64,000 nt of DNA from Parabacteroides chongii. GTDB taxonomy: Bacteria > Bacteroidota > Bacteroidia > Bacteroidales > Tannerellaceae. The notes below the pieces were generated by a model. The model made no database searches. It had not been told where the DNA came from and saw only the letters and a list, made by a program, of their open reading frames with translations. The translations under genes were made by a program, and so were the position numbers. The stretch lies in NCBI RefSeq assembly GCF_029581355.1, contig NZ_CP120849.1:5612501-5676500 (forward strand). Direction: 5' to 3'. Of this stretch, positions 43,313 to 56,260 are shown in pieces. Position 1 is the first letter of the stretch. The number at the start of each line of letters is the position of its first letter.

Positions 43313-43359
43313 ACAGTTACTGTAGTTTCAAAGCCAACTTTAGCCAATTATTTCACTTA

Positions 43360-43411
43360 TTAAAAAATTGTCGATAGCCATAAGCGACCTTGCTTACAAC
43401 TATCGACAATT
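43360..43411 (-). terminator. Terminator of the sus operon
   Basis: On the minus strand AATTGTCGATAG pairs perfectly with CTATCGACAATT around a 22-base loop and is followed by TTTTA. It lies 34 bases after the susE stop. Confidence 0.8.
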
Positions 43412-43444
43412 AAATTATCAATTACACAATTCCATCCGAGTTCT

Positions 43445-44611
43445 TTATTTGATACGCCCCGAACCATCCAGGAAGTTCAGATAAGCCTTTTGACCGGCCG
43501 ATACGCTTACAGCTTCCTGATCACCTCCGTTCTTCCGGTATTCAATCTTATTGTTCATGATTATAAATTCAGTCCGCCACCAGTCTGTCGACGGTAGTTT
43601 AACACAAAGCCGTAAATTCCCGCTCGCAACAAAAGCCGGTGAAACAAACTCACCTTCACCGGAAGGTACCGTAAATTTACGGGCTTCATCGAAAGTATCC
43701 CAACCACCGGAAACATCCCCTGTTACATAGATATCCGGAGAAAGAAATTCCAACGTATAATTCAGATTCTTACCTTCCAATGCAGTAGTAACCACCAGGA
43801 TATACCAACCTGCATTCTTTACGCCGATATTCATTCCGCCACTGCCGTCATCCACACCGGAAACACCGGCAAAGGAGGCAGATTCAGCAGGAACAAGTCC
43901 TTCACTATAAGCTACCTGATTACCATCCCATGTAGGCTGTGCATTAAACTTCATAACATTATTACCGCCAAAATACTGAACCGACCAAAATTTACCCGGC
44001 GTATCCGTTACCGGAATCATTTCGACCCATTTACCCCAACTACTGCCGGAAGCAAAGTCACCTACTAAAAACATCTGACCAGGTAAAGACACCGGAGGTT
44101 CTACATTATATCCCAAAACTTTCGGCAACTCAATACTATTGGACGATATCTGCCCCATTCCGTTATTGGATAAAGCAGCACGCAGACGGACATATACCGG
44201 CATCGGTGTTTCCGGCAGTTCAGCGTTATCATGAGAAGCTTTCCACAGATCCAGCAAAGCCATTGCAAATTCAACGGCATCGACATTCAGTTCCGGGCGC
44301 TGATAAGTACTGGACAGGGTGGCATAATTAGCAGTCGTACCGGCTACCTCATCCGCATCTTTGAATGTACTTTCCAAAGAAAGCTGTACTTTATAAGTTG
44401 TTCCGGCTGCATAGCCATAATCGGGCTGCGTGCATGTCAGATCGATAGATGAAATATTTTGCAGATCATATACGTTAGATGCTTGTTCCGGTGTATTCAG
44501 ATTGAATTCGGTCGGTTCCTGGAACACCGGATTATCGTCTCTGTCGTCGCTGCATCCGGTCCACAAAAGCGAACCGGCCAGAAGCAGCATGAATATATTC
44601 AGTTTCTTCAT
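43445..44611 (-). CDS. susE: SusE-like starch-binding outer-membrane lipoprotein
   Basis: The 388-residue protein has a lipoprotein signal (LLWTGC, Cys20), an N-terminal Ig-like domain (about 35-165; FNLNTPEQASNVYDLQN) and two C-terminal SusE/F-type starch-binding domains (GQMFLVGDFASGSSWGKW, DIYVTGDVSGGWDTFDEARK). Length equals that of B. thetaiotaomicron SusE (387) as I recall. It sits on the cell surface and holds starch for the SusCD pair. SusF and SusG do not follow; a terminator does. Confidence 0.88.
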   Translation of the reverse strand: MKKLNIFMLLLAGSLLWTGCSDDRDDNPVFQEPTEFNLNTPEQASNVYDLQNISSIDLTCTQPDYGYAAGTTYKVQLSLESTFKDADEVAGTTANYATLSSTYQRPELNVDAVEFAMALLDLWKASHDNAELPETPMPVYVRLRAALSNNGMGQISSNSIELPKVLGYNVEPPVSLPGQMFLVGDFASGSSWGKWVEMIPVTDTPGKFWSVQYFGGNNVMKFNAQPTWDGNQVAYSEGLVPAESASFAGVSGVDDGSGGMNIGVKNAGWYILVVTTALEGKNLNYTLEFLSPDIYVTGDVSGGWDTFDEARKFTVPSGEGEFVSPAFVASGNLRLCVKLPSTDWWRTEFIIMNNKIEYRKNGGDQEAVSVSAGQKAYLNFLDGSGRIK

Positions 44612-44632
44612 TTTCTTTCAGATTAATCGTTA

Positions 44633-46264
44633 TTATTTCAAAGATTCGTAACCGGTGTTCTGCTTCAGGTTCGGATTAGCCGTCAGATCACGGTCGCTGA
44701 TAGGATACACATTGAAACGGCTGTCGAGATTGGCTACCCCTTCCAACGTACCGCCTTTATATGCCCAGGCATAATCCTTGGTGAATTTACCGAAACGAAC
44801 CAGGTCCGAACGACGCTGTCCTTCCCAATATAACTCACGAGCACGTTCATCGAGGATGAAATCGAGGGACAGATCGGATAAGGTTATATTTCCACTCTGG
44901 TCTCCATAAGCACGTTCGCGCAGTCTGTTCACATACTCAACGGCCTGTTCTTTTCTCGTTCCGGCAGCATTACGGGCTGCACATTCGGCATAGATCAGAT
45001 AAATATCGGCCAGACGGAACAAGGGGAAATCAGTGTTCGGATCGGGAGTCGGCGTTACAGCCGCACCGTCCCAACCCAGGTTGGTGAATTTATAGCAGAG
45101 ATAGCCAGAGTTCCAGTCCTGCATCTTCGATTCGGGCGTGCGTGTTCCGGCACCGTCGTAGAAAGCATACCGTTTGTCCTTCTTGATACGGCTACCATGA
45201 CTGTCAGTTCCTGCATCCGGGCTTTCATCAAAGAATTCGATCATTTGCTGAGTCGGTTTCAGACAAGTCCAGGATGAAGACATACCAAACCACGTCTGGT
45301 CGAGATCACCACCGAAAGCACCTGCAGTCAGGACGATCGTGCTACCGAAGCTTTTTGCGTTGACATTGTCGAATGGTATGGCATAGATGATCTCATTTTT
45401 ATGAATGCCTGTCAGATGGTTCTCACCACAGAACAGGTTTGCATAATTATCTTCCAAACCGAAACCGGCATCGATCACCTTTTTGGCATAAGCAGCCGCT
45501 TTATCATACATCGGCGTACCGGTATACACTTCGGCATTCAGATACATTTTAGCCAATAAAGTATTGATCACCGGTTTAGTAATACGACCATATGTAGCCA
45601 TGGAAGGTGTCTCATCGAGATCGCCATTCTCCGACAGGTCGACCAGCTCGTTCACGATCTTTTCAAACAAGGCTTCCGCTCCTATCTGTGAAGGTTTCCA
45701 TGATTTATCGTCCGTAGGGCTGTCGTCCCAGACAACGCCCGGATTACGATAAAGATCGATCAGATAATAATAATTCATTGCACGCAGGCCACGTACCTGA
45801 TCCCGGTATTTCTGAATATCCTCGATGTCGCTCTCGGAGTGATACACATCCAGGAACTCCTTACAATAACGGACATTCAACATTGCACGCTGATAGAAAG
45901 TATAAGCATACGGCAACGTATAATCCCAGTCGATCTCGCAAAGTTCCACAATACCTTCGTCAGTCCAGTTCCAGATGGCCTCATCGGTAGGGAAAAGCTG
46001 CATGGAAAGTAGTCCGCGGAGGAAAACCAGTGACCCCTGGTCACCTCCCTGCAGGTCCGGTTCCACATTCGGGTCGGAAGAGTTTCCCGACAAGCCGAAA
46101 CCGGAATAGATCTTGGCAAGGAATGCCTGGCAATCAGCTTCATTATGAATGGAAGCACTGGATTTATCCAGTATCGGCTCCTGATCCAGGTCACCCAGGC
46201 AAGAGGTTGCCCAGACACAACTACAGGAAGCGATGAATAACGATATATATTTTTTCAGTTTCAT
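44633..46264 (-). CDS. susD: SusD-like starch-binding lipoprotein
   Basis: The 543-residue protein has a lipoprotein signal (ATSC, Cys22), TPR helices (GLRAMNYYYLIDLYRNPGVV, INTLLAKMYLNAEVYTG) and the SusD C-terminal pattern (FRLADIYLIYAECAARNAA, ERARELYWEGQRRSDLVRFG). It forms the lid of the SusC transporter. It lies 12 bases after susC and 21 before susE. Confidence 0.95.
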   Translation of the reverse strand: MKLKKYISLFIASCSCVWATSCLGDLDQEPILDKSSASIHNEADCQAFLAKIYSGFGLSGNSSDPNVEPDLQGGDQGSLVFLRGLLSMQLFPTDEAIWNWTDEGIVELCEIDWDYTLPYAYTFYQRAMLNVRYCKEFLDVYHSESDIEDIQKYRDQVRGLRAMNYYYLIDLYRNPGVVWDDSPTDDKSWKPSQIGAEALFEKIVNELVDLSENGDLDETPSMATYGRITKPVINTLLAKMYLNAEVYTGTPMYDKAAAYAKKVIDAGFGLEDNYANLFCGENHLTGIHKNEIIYAIPFDNVNAKSFGSTIVLTAGAFGGDLDQTWFGMSSSWTCLKPTQQMIEFFDESPDAGTDSHGSRIKKDKRYAFYDGAGTRTPESKMQDWNSGYLCYKFTNLGWDGAAVTPTPDPNTDFPLFRLADIYLIYAECAARNAAGTRKEQAVEYVNRLRERAYGDQSGNITLSDLSLDFILDERARELYWEGQRRSDLVRFGKFTKDYAWAYKGGTLEGVANLDSRFNVYPISDRDLTANPNLKQNTGYESLK

Positions 46265-46276
46265 GATCTATACAAT

Positions 46277-49200
46277 TTAGAAATTAATGTTAACTCCGAA
46301 TAAAACAGTGATCGGACGCGGATACACATTGTTATCCATACCGTCATTTACTTCCGGGTCCAGTCCGTCATATTTAGTGATGACGATGGGGTTCTGAACC
46401 GTGGCGTAGAAACGGGCATTACAGCCGGTTGCCAAGAACTTACTGACATTATATCCTAATGTGATATTGTCAATTTTCAGATACGAAGCATTTTGGATAT
46501 AGTAATCCGACAGGCGCTGGCGTGTCTGGAAACCGGTCTCCAATGCCGATACAGGTTTATTGCTCAATGCATTGTTTCCGAACAGTTCATTTACACCGAG
46601 AGCCGCATTGGCTGCCGTCGCATTGAAGTTATAATTTCCCAGGCTGATACGTCCGTTGAAACCCAGATCCCAGTTCTTGTAACTGAACTTGGAATTGAAG
46701 CCCATCATTACGTCGGCTACCGGATTCTTATAACGATACAGGTCGTTGTCGTTCACAACTCCGTCGCCATTACGGTCTACATATTCCCCTTCTATCGGAT
46801 TGCCATCCTTGTCGTACACCTGCTGGAATACATAGAAGGAACCGGGAGCATATCCCACACTGTGGATTTTCAGGCGCAGACCACCATCACCACCGGTCGA
46901 TTCAAAACGTTTACCCGGTGAATCCGAATTATCATTGTAAGTCAGTTCAGTGATCTTTGTCTTATTATAAGCGATATTGAATCCCAGGTCCCAGTTGAAA
47001 TCTTTTCCGACCACCGGACGGGTATTGATAGAAAACTCAACTCCCTTATTCTCCAATGAACCGATATTCGATACGACATACTCGGCAAAGTCGGTACCTG
47101 CCGGCACATTCACTTCGGCATTGATCAGATCTTTAGTCTTGCGGATATATCCATCTACAGAACCGCTGATCCGGTTGTTCAGAAAACTATAATCGACACC
47201 CACATTATACGTAGTCGTTGTTTCCCATTTCAGATTCGGGTTAGCTGCCGTCGGGGCTATCACATTCACCCAGGTCACATTCCCGGCTGCGTCATAGACC
47301 GGATACATGGCACCACCTTTACCGTCGCGATAGAAAGAGAGATACGGATAATCTCCCTGGTTGATATCCTGTTGTCCGGTAACACCCCAACCCAAACGTA
47401 ACTTCAGTTCATCCAGACTGTTGAAATCTTTCAGGAAAGATTCTTCGTTCAGTTTCCATCCCAGTGCCAGTGAAGGGAAAAGTCCCCAGCGTCTGTTCTT
47501 GGCGAAACGAGAAGATGCATCGTCACGTAAGGTAAAAGTCAACAGGTATTTGTTCATCAACGAGTAATTCATACGACCGTAAAAAGAGGCAAGCACATAT
47601 TTCGTATCGGTTTCCTTAAACTCATTGCTTACCGTGGCATTCTGACCGAATGTCTCCGGACGGCGTGACAGATAATAAGTCACTTTATCCGTTTTCGTAC
47701 GATAACTCTGGTAAGAGTATCCAGCCATTACATCGAAATGGCTGGATATGGATTCAAAGTCCTTTGAATATTGGCCATACAGATCGAATATCTTATTGTT
47801 GTGCGAGTTGTTATAGATATTACGGCTTCCGGTTGCATCATCGTCCGGCTGATAAGAACCGGGCGCGTTCGGGTCCACATATTTCTTACCTTCCACAGAA
47901 GTATAATCGATACCCATATTCATGTTGATACGAAGTTCGGGCAGGAAATGGAACTTATAATCGAACTGAGCATTTCCGATAAACGATTTGGCAGTCGAAC
48001 GGTCGTCCACCATTTCCAGCATGGAAACCGGATTCACACCAGCAGAAGTAGAACGAGTTCCGTCAGGCGTATAATCGCCCGTCCAGGTAAAGAAACCACC
48101 ATATTTACTATTGTTATACACCGGCTTGGTCGGATCGAAAGCTACAGCGCTACCCAAAGCACCCGTATCGGCAAAACGGTTCTTGATATAAACGCCTTTC
48201 GCATTTAGGTTTACATTCAGATGGTCGTTAAACAGGGAGGGAGTCAAAGACAGACTTCCGGTGTACCGCTGGAAGTTAGATGTTTTCAAAATACCGTTCT
48301 GGTCGGTATAACCGAACGATACACGATACGGCATAAACTCTTTGACTGAACCATATGCACTGAGGTTGTGATCGGTAGATACAGCCGTGCGCAACACTTC
48401 GTCCTGCCAGTCCGTACTTACACCCGGATGCAGGTTCAGTGCAGTCAACATACCTTCCGTAACATTCGGTGAAGTAGTGATATAGTCACGATATTCGTCT
48501 GCACTCATAACCTCTATCTTGTTACGTTTCGTACTGATCGATACATTTCCGGAATAATTGATCTTCACGCTACCGCTTTTCCCTTTCTTGGTCGTAATGA
48601 TAATAACACCATTAGAAGCACGCGAACCGTAAATAGCAGCCGCCGAAGCATCTTTCAATACGGTGAACGATTCGATATCCGCCGGATTGACCGTACTCAG
48701 CGGATTACTCAGACCGTCGGGAGCACTGTTGTTCATAATCACCCCATCGATAACCACCAACGGGTCGTTTTTGGCAGACAAAGAAGAACCGCCACGAATA
48801 CGGATCGACGAAGAGGAACCCGGCTGTCCGGTTGAAGAAGCCACCGATACACCTGCCACCTTACCCATCAACATGTCCTGCGGACTGACCTGTACGCCCC
48901 GGTTCTTCTCGTCCGGCTTGATCGCCGTCACCGCCCCGGTCGCGTCATTCTTTTTTACCGTACCGTAACCGATAACAACTACGTTTTCCAGCATTTGGGA
49001 ATCTTCCGCCAAAATAATATTCATATTGGCTGTGGCAGGCAGTTCCTGCATTTTATATCCGATAAATGAAACTGAGATAACATCTCCTTTGGAAGCAGAC
49101 AACATAAACTGACCGTCTATATCGGTAACCGTACCGTTCGTCGTTCCTTTTATAATAACATTCGCCCCGATAACCGGTTCTCCTGTAGGATCTTTCACAA

Positions 49201-49294
49201 CTCCAGTCACTGTTATTTGCTGGGCAAACACAGAGATGGACATACACAAGCCTGCGATGAGCATCAACAAAGCTTTAAACCTTAAACGTTTCAT
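46277..49294 (-). CDS. susC: SusC-like TonB-dependent transporter
   Basis: The 1005-residue protein has a signal peptide, a carboxypeptidase-D-like domain (GVVKDPTGEPVIGANVIIKG), a plug (NVVVIGYGTVKKNDATGAV, RGGSSLSAKNDPLVVIDGVI) and a 22-strand barrel ending in TVLFGVNINF. It imports starch oligosaccharides across the outer membrane, powered by TonB. Length and order match B. thetaiotaomicron SusC. Confidence 0.96.
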   Translation of the reverse strand: MKRLRFKALLMLIAGLCMSISVFAQQITVTGVVKDPTGEPVIGANVIIKGTTNGTVTDIDGQFMLSASKGDVISVSFIGYKMQELPATANMNIILAEDSQMLENVVVIGYGTVKKNDATGAVTAIKPDEKNRGVQVSPQDMLMGKVAGVSVASSTGQPGSSSSIRIRGGSSLSAKNDPLVVIDGVIMNNSAPDGLSNPLSTVNPADIESFTVLKDASAAAIYGSRASNGVIIITTKKGKSGSVKINYSGNVSISTKRNKIEVMSADEYRDYITTSPNVTEGMLTALNLHPGVSTDWQDEVLRTAVSTDHNLSAYGSVKEFMPYRVSFGYTDQNGILKTSNFQRYTGSLSLTPSLFNDHLNVNLNAKGVYIKNRFADTGALGSAVAFDPTKPVYNNSKYGGFFTWTGDYTPDGTRSTSAGVNPVSMLEMVDDRSTAKSFIGNAQFDYKFHFLPELRINMNMGIDYTSVEGKKYVDPNAPGSYQPDDDATGSRNIYNNSHNNKIFDLYGQYSKDFESISSHFDVMAGYSYQSYRTKTDKVTYYLSRRPETFGQNATVSNEFKETDTKYVLASFYGRMNYSLMNKYLLTFTLRDDASSRFAKNRRWGLFPSLALGWKLNEESFLKDFNSLDELKLRLGWGVTGQQDINQGDYPYLSFYRDGKGGAMYPVYDAAGNVTWVNVIAPTAANPNLKWETTTTYNVGVDYSFLNNRISGSVDGYIRKTKDLINAEVNVPAGTDFAEYVVSNIGSLENKGVEFSINTRPVVGKDFNWDLGFNIAYNKTKITELTYNDNSDSPGKRFESTGGDGGLRLKIHSVGYAPGSFYVFQQVYDKDGNPIEGEYVDRNGDGVVNDNDLYRYKNPVADVMMGFNSKFSYKNWDLGFNGRISLGNYNFNATAANAALGVNELFGNNALSNKPVSALETGFQTRQRLSDYYIQNASYLKIDNITLGYNVSKFLATGCNARFYATVQNPIVITKYDGLDPEVNDGMDNNVYPRPITVLFGVNINF

Positions 49295-49351
49295 GTGCTT
49301 AAATTTAAGTTCTTTACAAGTTTACTTAATAACCTTAACAATCCTTATACC

Positions 49352-51580
<2,229 letters not shown>

Positions 51581-51586
51581 TTAACA

Positions 51587-53524
<1,938 letters not shown>

Positions 53525-53663
53525 CTACTGATTAACAGATATATAGCTTCAAGCAAACAGGGCAAAAATCAAAACGGATTAGAAAGAATTATAGTACTAT
53601 ATAGGGAGTATATTCATTATTTATAGAGGTAATATCGCCCCCGATCAGCCCAAGAGCCCAAAT

Positions 53664-53764
53664 CTCGTTTTAAACGAACGAAAACTCGCTTTAAACGAGG
53701 CTACAGTCCGTTTTAAACGAAAAAAATCTCGTTTTAAACGAAATGCTGGTTCGTTTAAAACGAG
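53664..53764. repeat. CTCGTTTTAAACGA array, 21-23-base period, four direct copies and one inverted
   Basis: Cores start at 53664, 53685 (CTCGCTTTAAACGA), 53707 (TCCGTTTTAAACGA) and 53728, with centres 21, 22 and 21 bases apart. A fifth, inverted copy TCGTTTAAAACGAG (53751-53764) follows at 23. Copy four and the inverted copy are perfect reverse complements with a 9-base loop. Each core is itself nearly palindromic. Confidence 0.8.
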
Positions 53765-53851
53765 TTTTTAGGGAATTCGGGATGGTGAGCTATAAAAGAA
53801 GTCATGCCTATAATTATTACAGATCAGAATAGACAACCCGAAGATATTTCT

Positions 53852-53859
53852 TACATTTG
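53852..53859 (+). promoter_or_regulatory. Promoter -7 box of susR
   Basis: TACATTTG fits TAnnTTTG, 28 bases before ATG 53887. Confidence 0.55.
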
Positions 53860-53866
53860 TAAAAGA

Positions 53867-53890
53867 ATGAATACAGAACATTGTAAATGA
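53867..53890 (+). other. Seven-codon upstream ORF overlapping susR
   Basis: The ORF MNTEHCK starts at 53867 and its TGA overlaps the susR ATG (ATGA). If translated, it would couple susR translation to termination of this peptide. It may be chance. Confidence 0.3.
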
Positions 53891-55494
53891 AAAACACTCC
53901 TATGACTAAAACGATATCAGCCATTCTCCTGTTTCTGTTTTGCTTCCAGTTGTCTTATGCTTCTGAAAAAGACAAGACGAATCTAGCCCTGTTAAAAGAA
54001 CTGGATCGCACGATTGCGCAGAAACCGGTCTTCCAGCAGCAACGGGAACAGGAAGCCGATAGCATTAAAAGTCTGTTGAAGGCAACCTCTTCGCTGGAAA
54101 GTAAATATGAGCTTTACGGAACTTTGTTCGGTATCTATCTGCATTTTCAGGCAGACTCGGCCCTGCGTTGTCTGGAAAGAAGGGAGACTTTGATCAATTC
54201 ACTTCGTAACCCGTCCTATAAAAACGATCTGCGGATAGCCCGAGCAGAGGTTCTCGGTATTATGGGTCTTTATAACGAAGTACCCGAACAACTGGAACAA
54301 ATACAAAGAGAGGATTTAAGCGAAAGGTCATTACTTTATTATTACTATACCTGCCGCACCTTTTATGGCTGGATAGCCGACTACACCCGTACAAACGACC
54401 GTCATAAATATATCGCCCAGACAAACGCTTACCGCGACTCGATCCTGGCGGTTACCCCGGACGGTACCGACCATAATATCGTTCTGGCAGACCAGCTGAT
54501 CGTAAACGGTAATCCCGACGAAGCCATCCGCCTGATGAACAAAGAACTCGAAAAGGCCAAAGGAACAGAATCTGCTATATACATATTATATAACCTATCC
54601 CAGGCATACGCTCAAAAAGGAGATACGGAAAAACAAATCTATTACCTGGCACAAACAGCGATCGGTGACCTAAAAGCAGCCAAACGTGAATACATATCCC
54701 TGCAAAAACTAGCACTACTGATGTTTGAAAAAGGAGATATCGAACGGGCATACAAATACCTGAGCTGTTCGATGGAAGATGCAGTTGCCTGTAACGCCCG
54801 TCTCCGCTCAGTGGAAGTGACCGAGTTTTTCCCGATCGTGGATAAAGTATATAAACTGAAAATACAGAAAGAGAAACAGATCACCCGTACCCTGCTTATC
54901 AGCATCAGCCTGATGGCATTTCTTTTATTGATCACGATTTTCTACCTCTACCGACAGATGAAAAAGCTGTCGCTTATGCGTAAGAAAGTCAGTGCAGCCA
55001 ACGAACAGCTACAGGAGATCAACAAAGAATTGAGCCAGGCTAGCAAAATAAAAGAGGAATACATCGCACTCTACCTGAACCAATGCGTCATCTATCTGGA
55101 CAAACTGGATACGTATCGCCGTTCGCTCGCCAAACTGGCAATGGCCTCCAAACTGGATGATTTGTTCAAGACGATCAAGTCCGAACAGTTCATACGCGAT
55201 GAGCGGAAAAATTTCTATAATGAGTTCGACAAGTCATTTCTTCGGCTCTTCCCCCGCTTCACCGAATCTTTCAACGGCTTGATGACGGAAGAGGGAAAAC
55301 TATATCCTAAATCCGGCGAAATCCTGTCGACCGAACTGCGCATCTTCGCCCTCATCCGGCTCGGAATAAACGACAGCAGCAATATCGCCCATTTCCTGGG
55401 ATATTCGCTGGCTACGGTTTACTCCTACCGAAGCAAGGTAAGAAGCAAGGCTTACGACAAAGAGCGGTTCGAGGAACAGATAGCTACTCTATAG
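53887..55494 (+). CDS. susR: SusR-like maltose-responsive regulator (DUF6377 type)
   Basis: The 535-residue protein has an N-terminal signal-anchor, a TPR-rich periplasmic sensor (about 25-320), one membrane span (LLISISLMAFLLLITIFYL, near 340), a coiled coil and a C-terminal helix-turn-helix (ALIRLGINDSSNIAHFLGYS, ATVYSYRSKVRSKAY). This is the plan of B. thetaiotaomicron SusR (534 residues), which activates sus genes when maltose is present. It is divergent from susA, as in that species. Confidence 0.93.
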   Translation: MKNTPMTKTISAILLFLFCFQLSYASEKDKTNLALLKELDRTIAQKPVFQQQREQEADSIKSLLKATSSLESKYELYGTLFGIYLHFQADSALRCLERRETLINSLRNPSYKNDLRIARAEVLGIMGLYNEVPEQLEQIQREDLSERSLLYYYYTCRTFYGWIADYTRTNDRHKYIAQTNAYRDSILAVTPDGTDHNIVLADQLIVNGNPDEAIRLMNKELEKAKGTESAIYILYNLSQAYAQKGDTEKQIYYLAQTAIGDLKAAKREYISLQKLALLMFEKGDIERAYKYLSCSMEDAVACNARLRSVEVTEFFPIVDKVYKLKIQKEKQITRTLLISISLMAFLLLITIFYLYRQMKKLSLMRKKVSAANEQLQEINKELSQASKIKEEYIALYLNQCVIYLDKLDTYRRSLAKLAMASKLDDLFKTIKSEQFIRDERKNFYNEFDKSFLRLFPRFTESFNGLMTEEGKLYPKSGEILSTELRIFALIRLGINDSSNIAHFLGYSLATVYSYRSKVRSKAYDKERFEEQIATL

Positions 55495-55497
55495 GAA

Positions 55498-56067
55498 CTA
55501 TTTCGGTTTTATAAATCCAACCGGGTTGTGTGGTCTATCCGATAATCTCTTTTGTACCTGTAATTCAGCCAATGTTTTATTAATTAGTTCCAATTGTAGG
55601 CGAGTATCAGCATTAATATCATTATAGTCAGCGAATACTTCTTCAATATATTCTTTCAACTCCTTTAATTCCTGTTGAAGCATTGTTGTTTTACTGATAG
55701 GGGATGTTATCAACATCTGCCGAATTACAACAAAAGCACGCATAATATTAATGTTTACTTGTATTGCGGTTTTTGAATTAAGAACACTACTAAGCATAGC
55801 TACTCCTAATTCAGAAAAAGCATAAGGCTTTCGTCTCATACCCATTTTTATTGAATTGGAAGTCACAAATTGTGACCTCCAATCTTCTAATTCCTTATCT
55901 GTAAGTTGGAACATAAAATCAGATGGAAAGCGATCTATATTACGCTTAACAGCTTGGTTTAACACCTTTGTTGGCACATCATACATTTCAGCTAAATCCC
56001 GATCTATCATCACCTTTTGTCCTCGTATCTCGTAGATCTTACTTTGAATTACCTGTAATTCATTCAT
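55498..56067 (-). CDS. ORF6N-domain protein (phage antirepressor-like)
   Basis: The 189-residue protein starts with VIQSKIYEIRGQKVMIDRDL and AEMYDVPTKVLNQAVKRN, the ORF6N domain, followed by a helical region (IRQMLITSPISKTTMLQQEL). ORF6N is common in phage antirepressors. The gene is AT-rich with different codon use, convergent to susR with 3 bases between, and has no phage neighbours, so it is probably a recently inserted, stand-alone gene. Confidence 0.88.
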   Translation of the reverse strand: MNELQVIQSKIYEIRGQKVMIDRDLAEMYDVPTKVLNQAVKRNIDRFPSDFMFQLTDKELEDWRSQFVTSNSIKMGMRRKPYAFSELGVAMLSSVLNSKTAIQVNINIMRAFVVIRQMLITSPISKTTMLQQELKELKEYIEEVFADYNDINADTRLQLELINKTLAELQVQKRLSDRPHNPVGFIKPK

Positions 56068-56220
56068 AGTTAAATATATTATATGATTAAACTTTCGCTG
56101 TAAAGATAAGGATTATTCCTGTTTCTTACATATCAAAGAGCTTCCTTTCTTTTTTACGCGCATTAACTATTACTTTCAAAGGGATATTATCTACAGTTAC
56201 TCCATTTCAAATAAAATCAC

Positions 56221-56228
56221 TACATTTG
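56221..56228 (+). promoter_or_regulatory. Promoter -7 box of dnaG
   Basis: TACATTTG fits TAnnTTTG, 33 bases before ATG 56261. A CCTTCC/GGAAGG pair follows in the leader. Confidence 0.5.
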
Positions 56229-56260
56229 CCTTCCGTTATTATAAGGAAGGAAATAAATAA

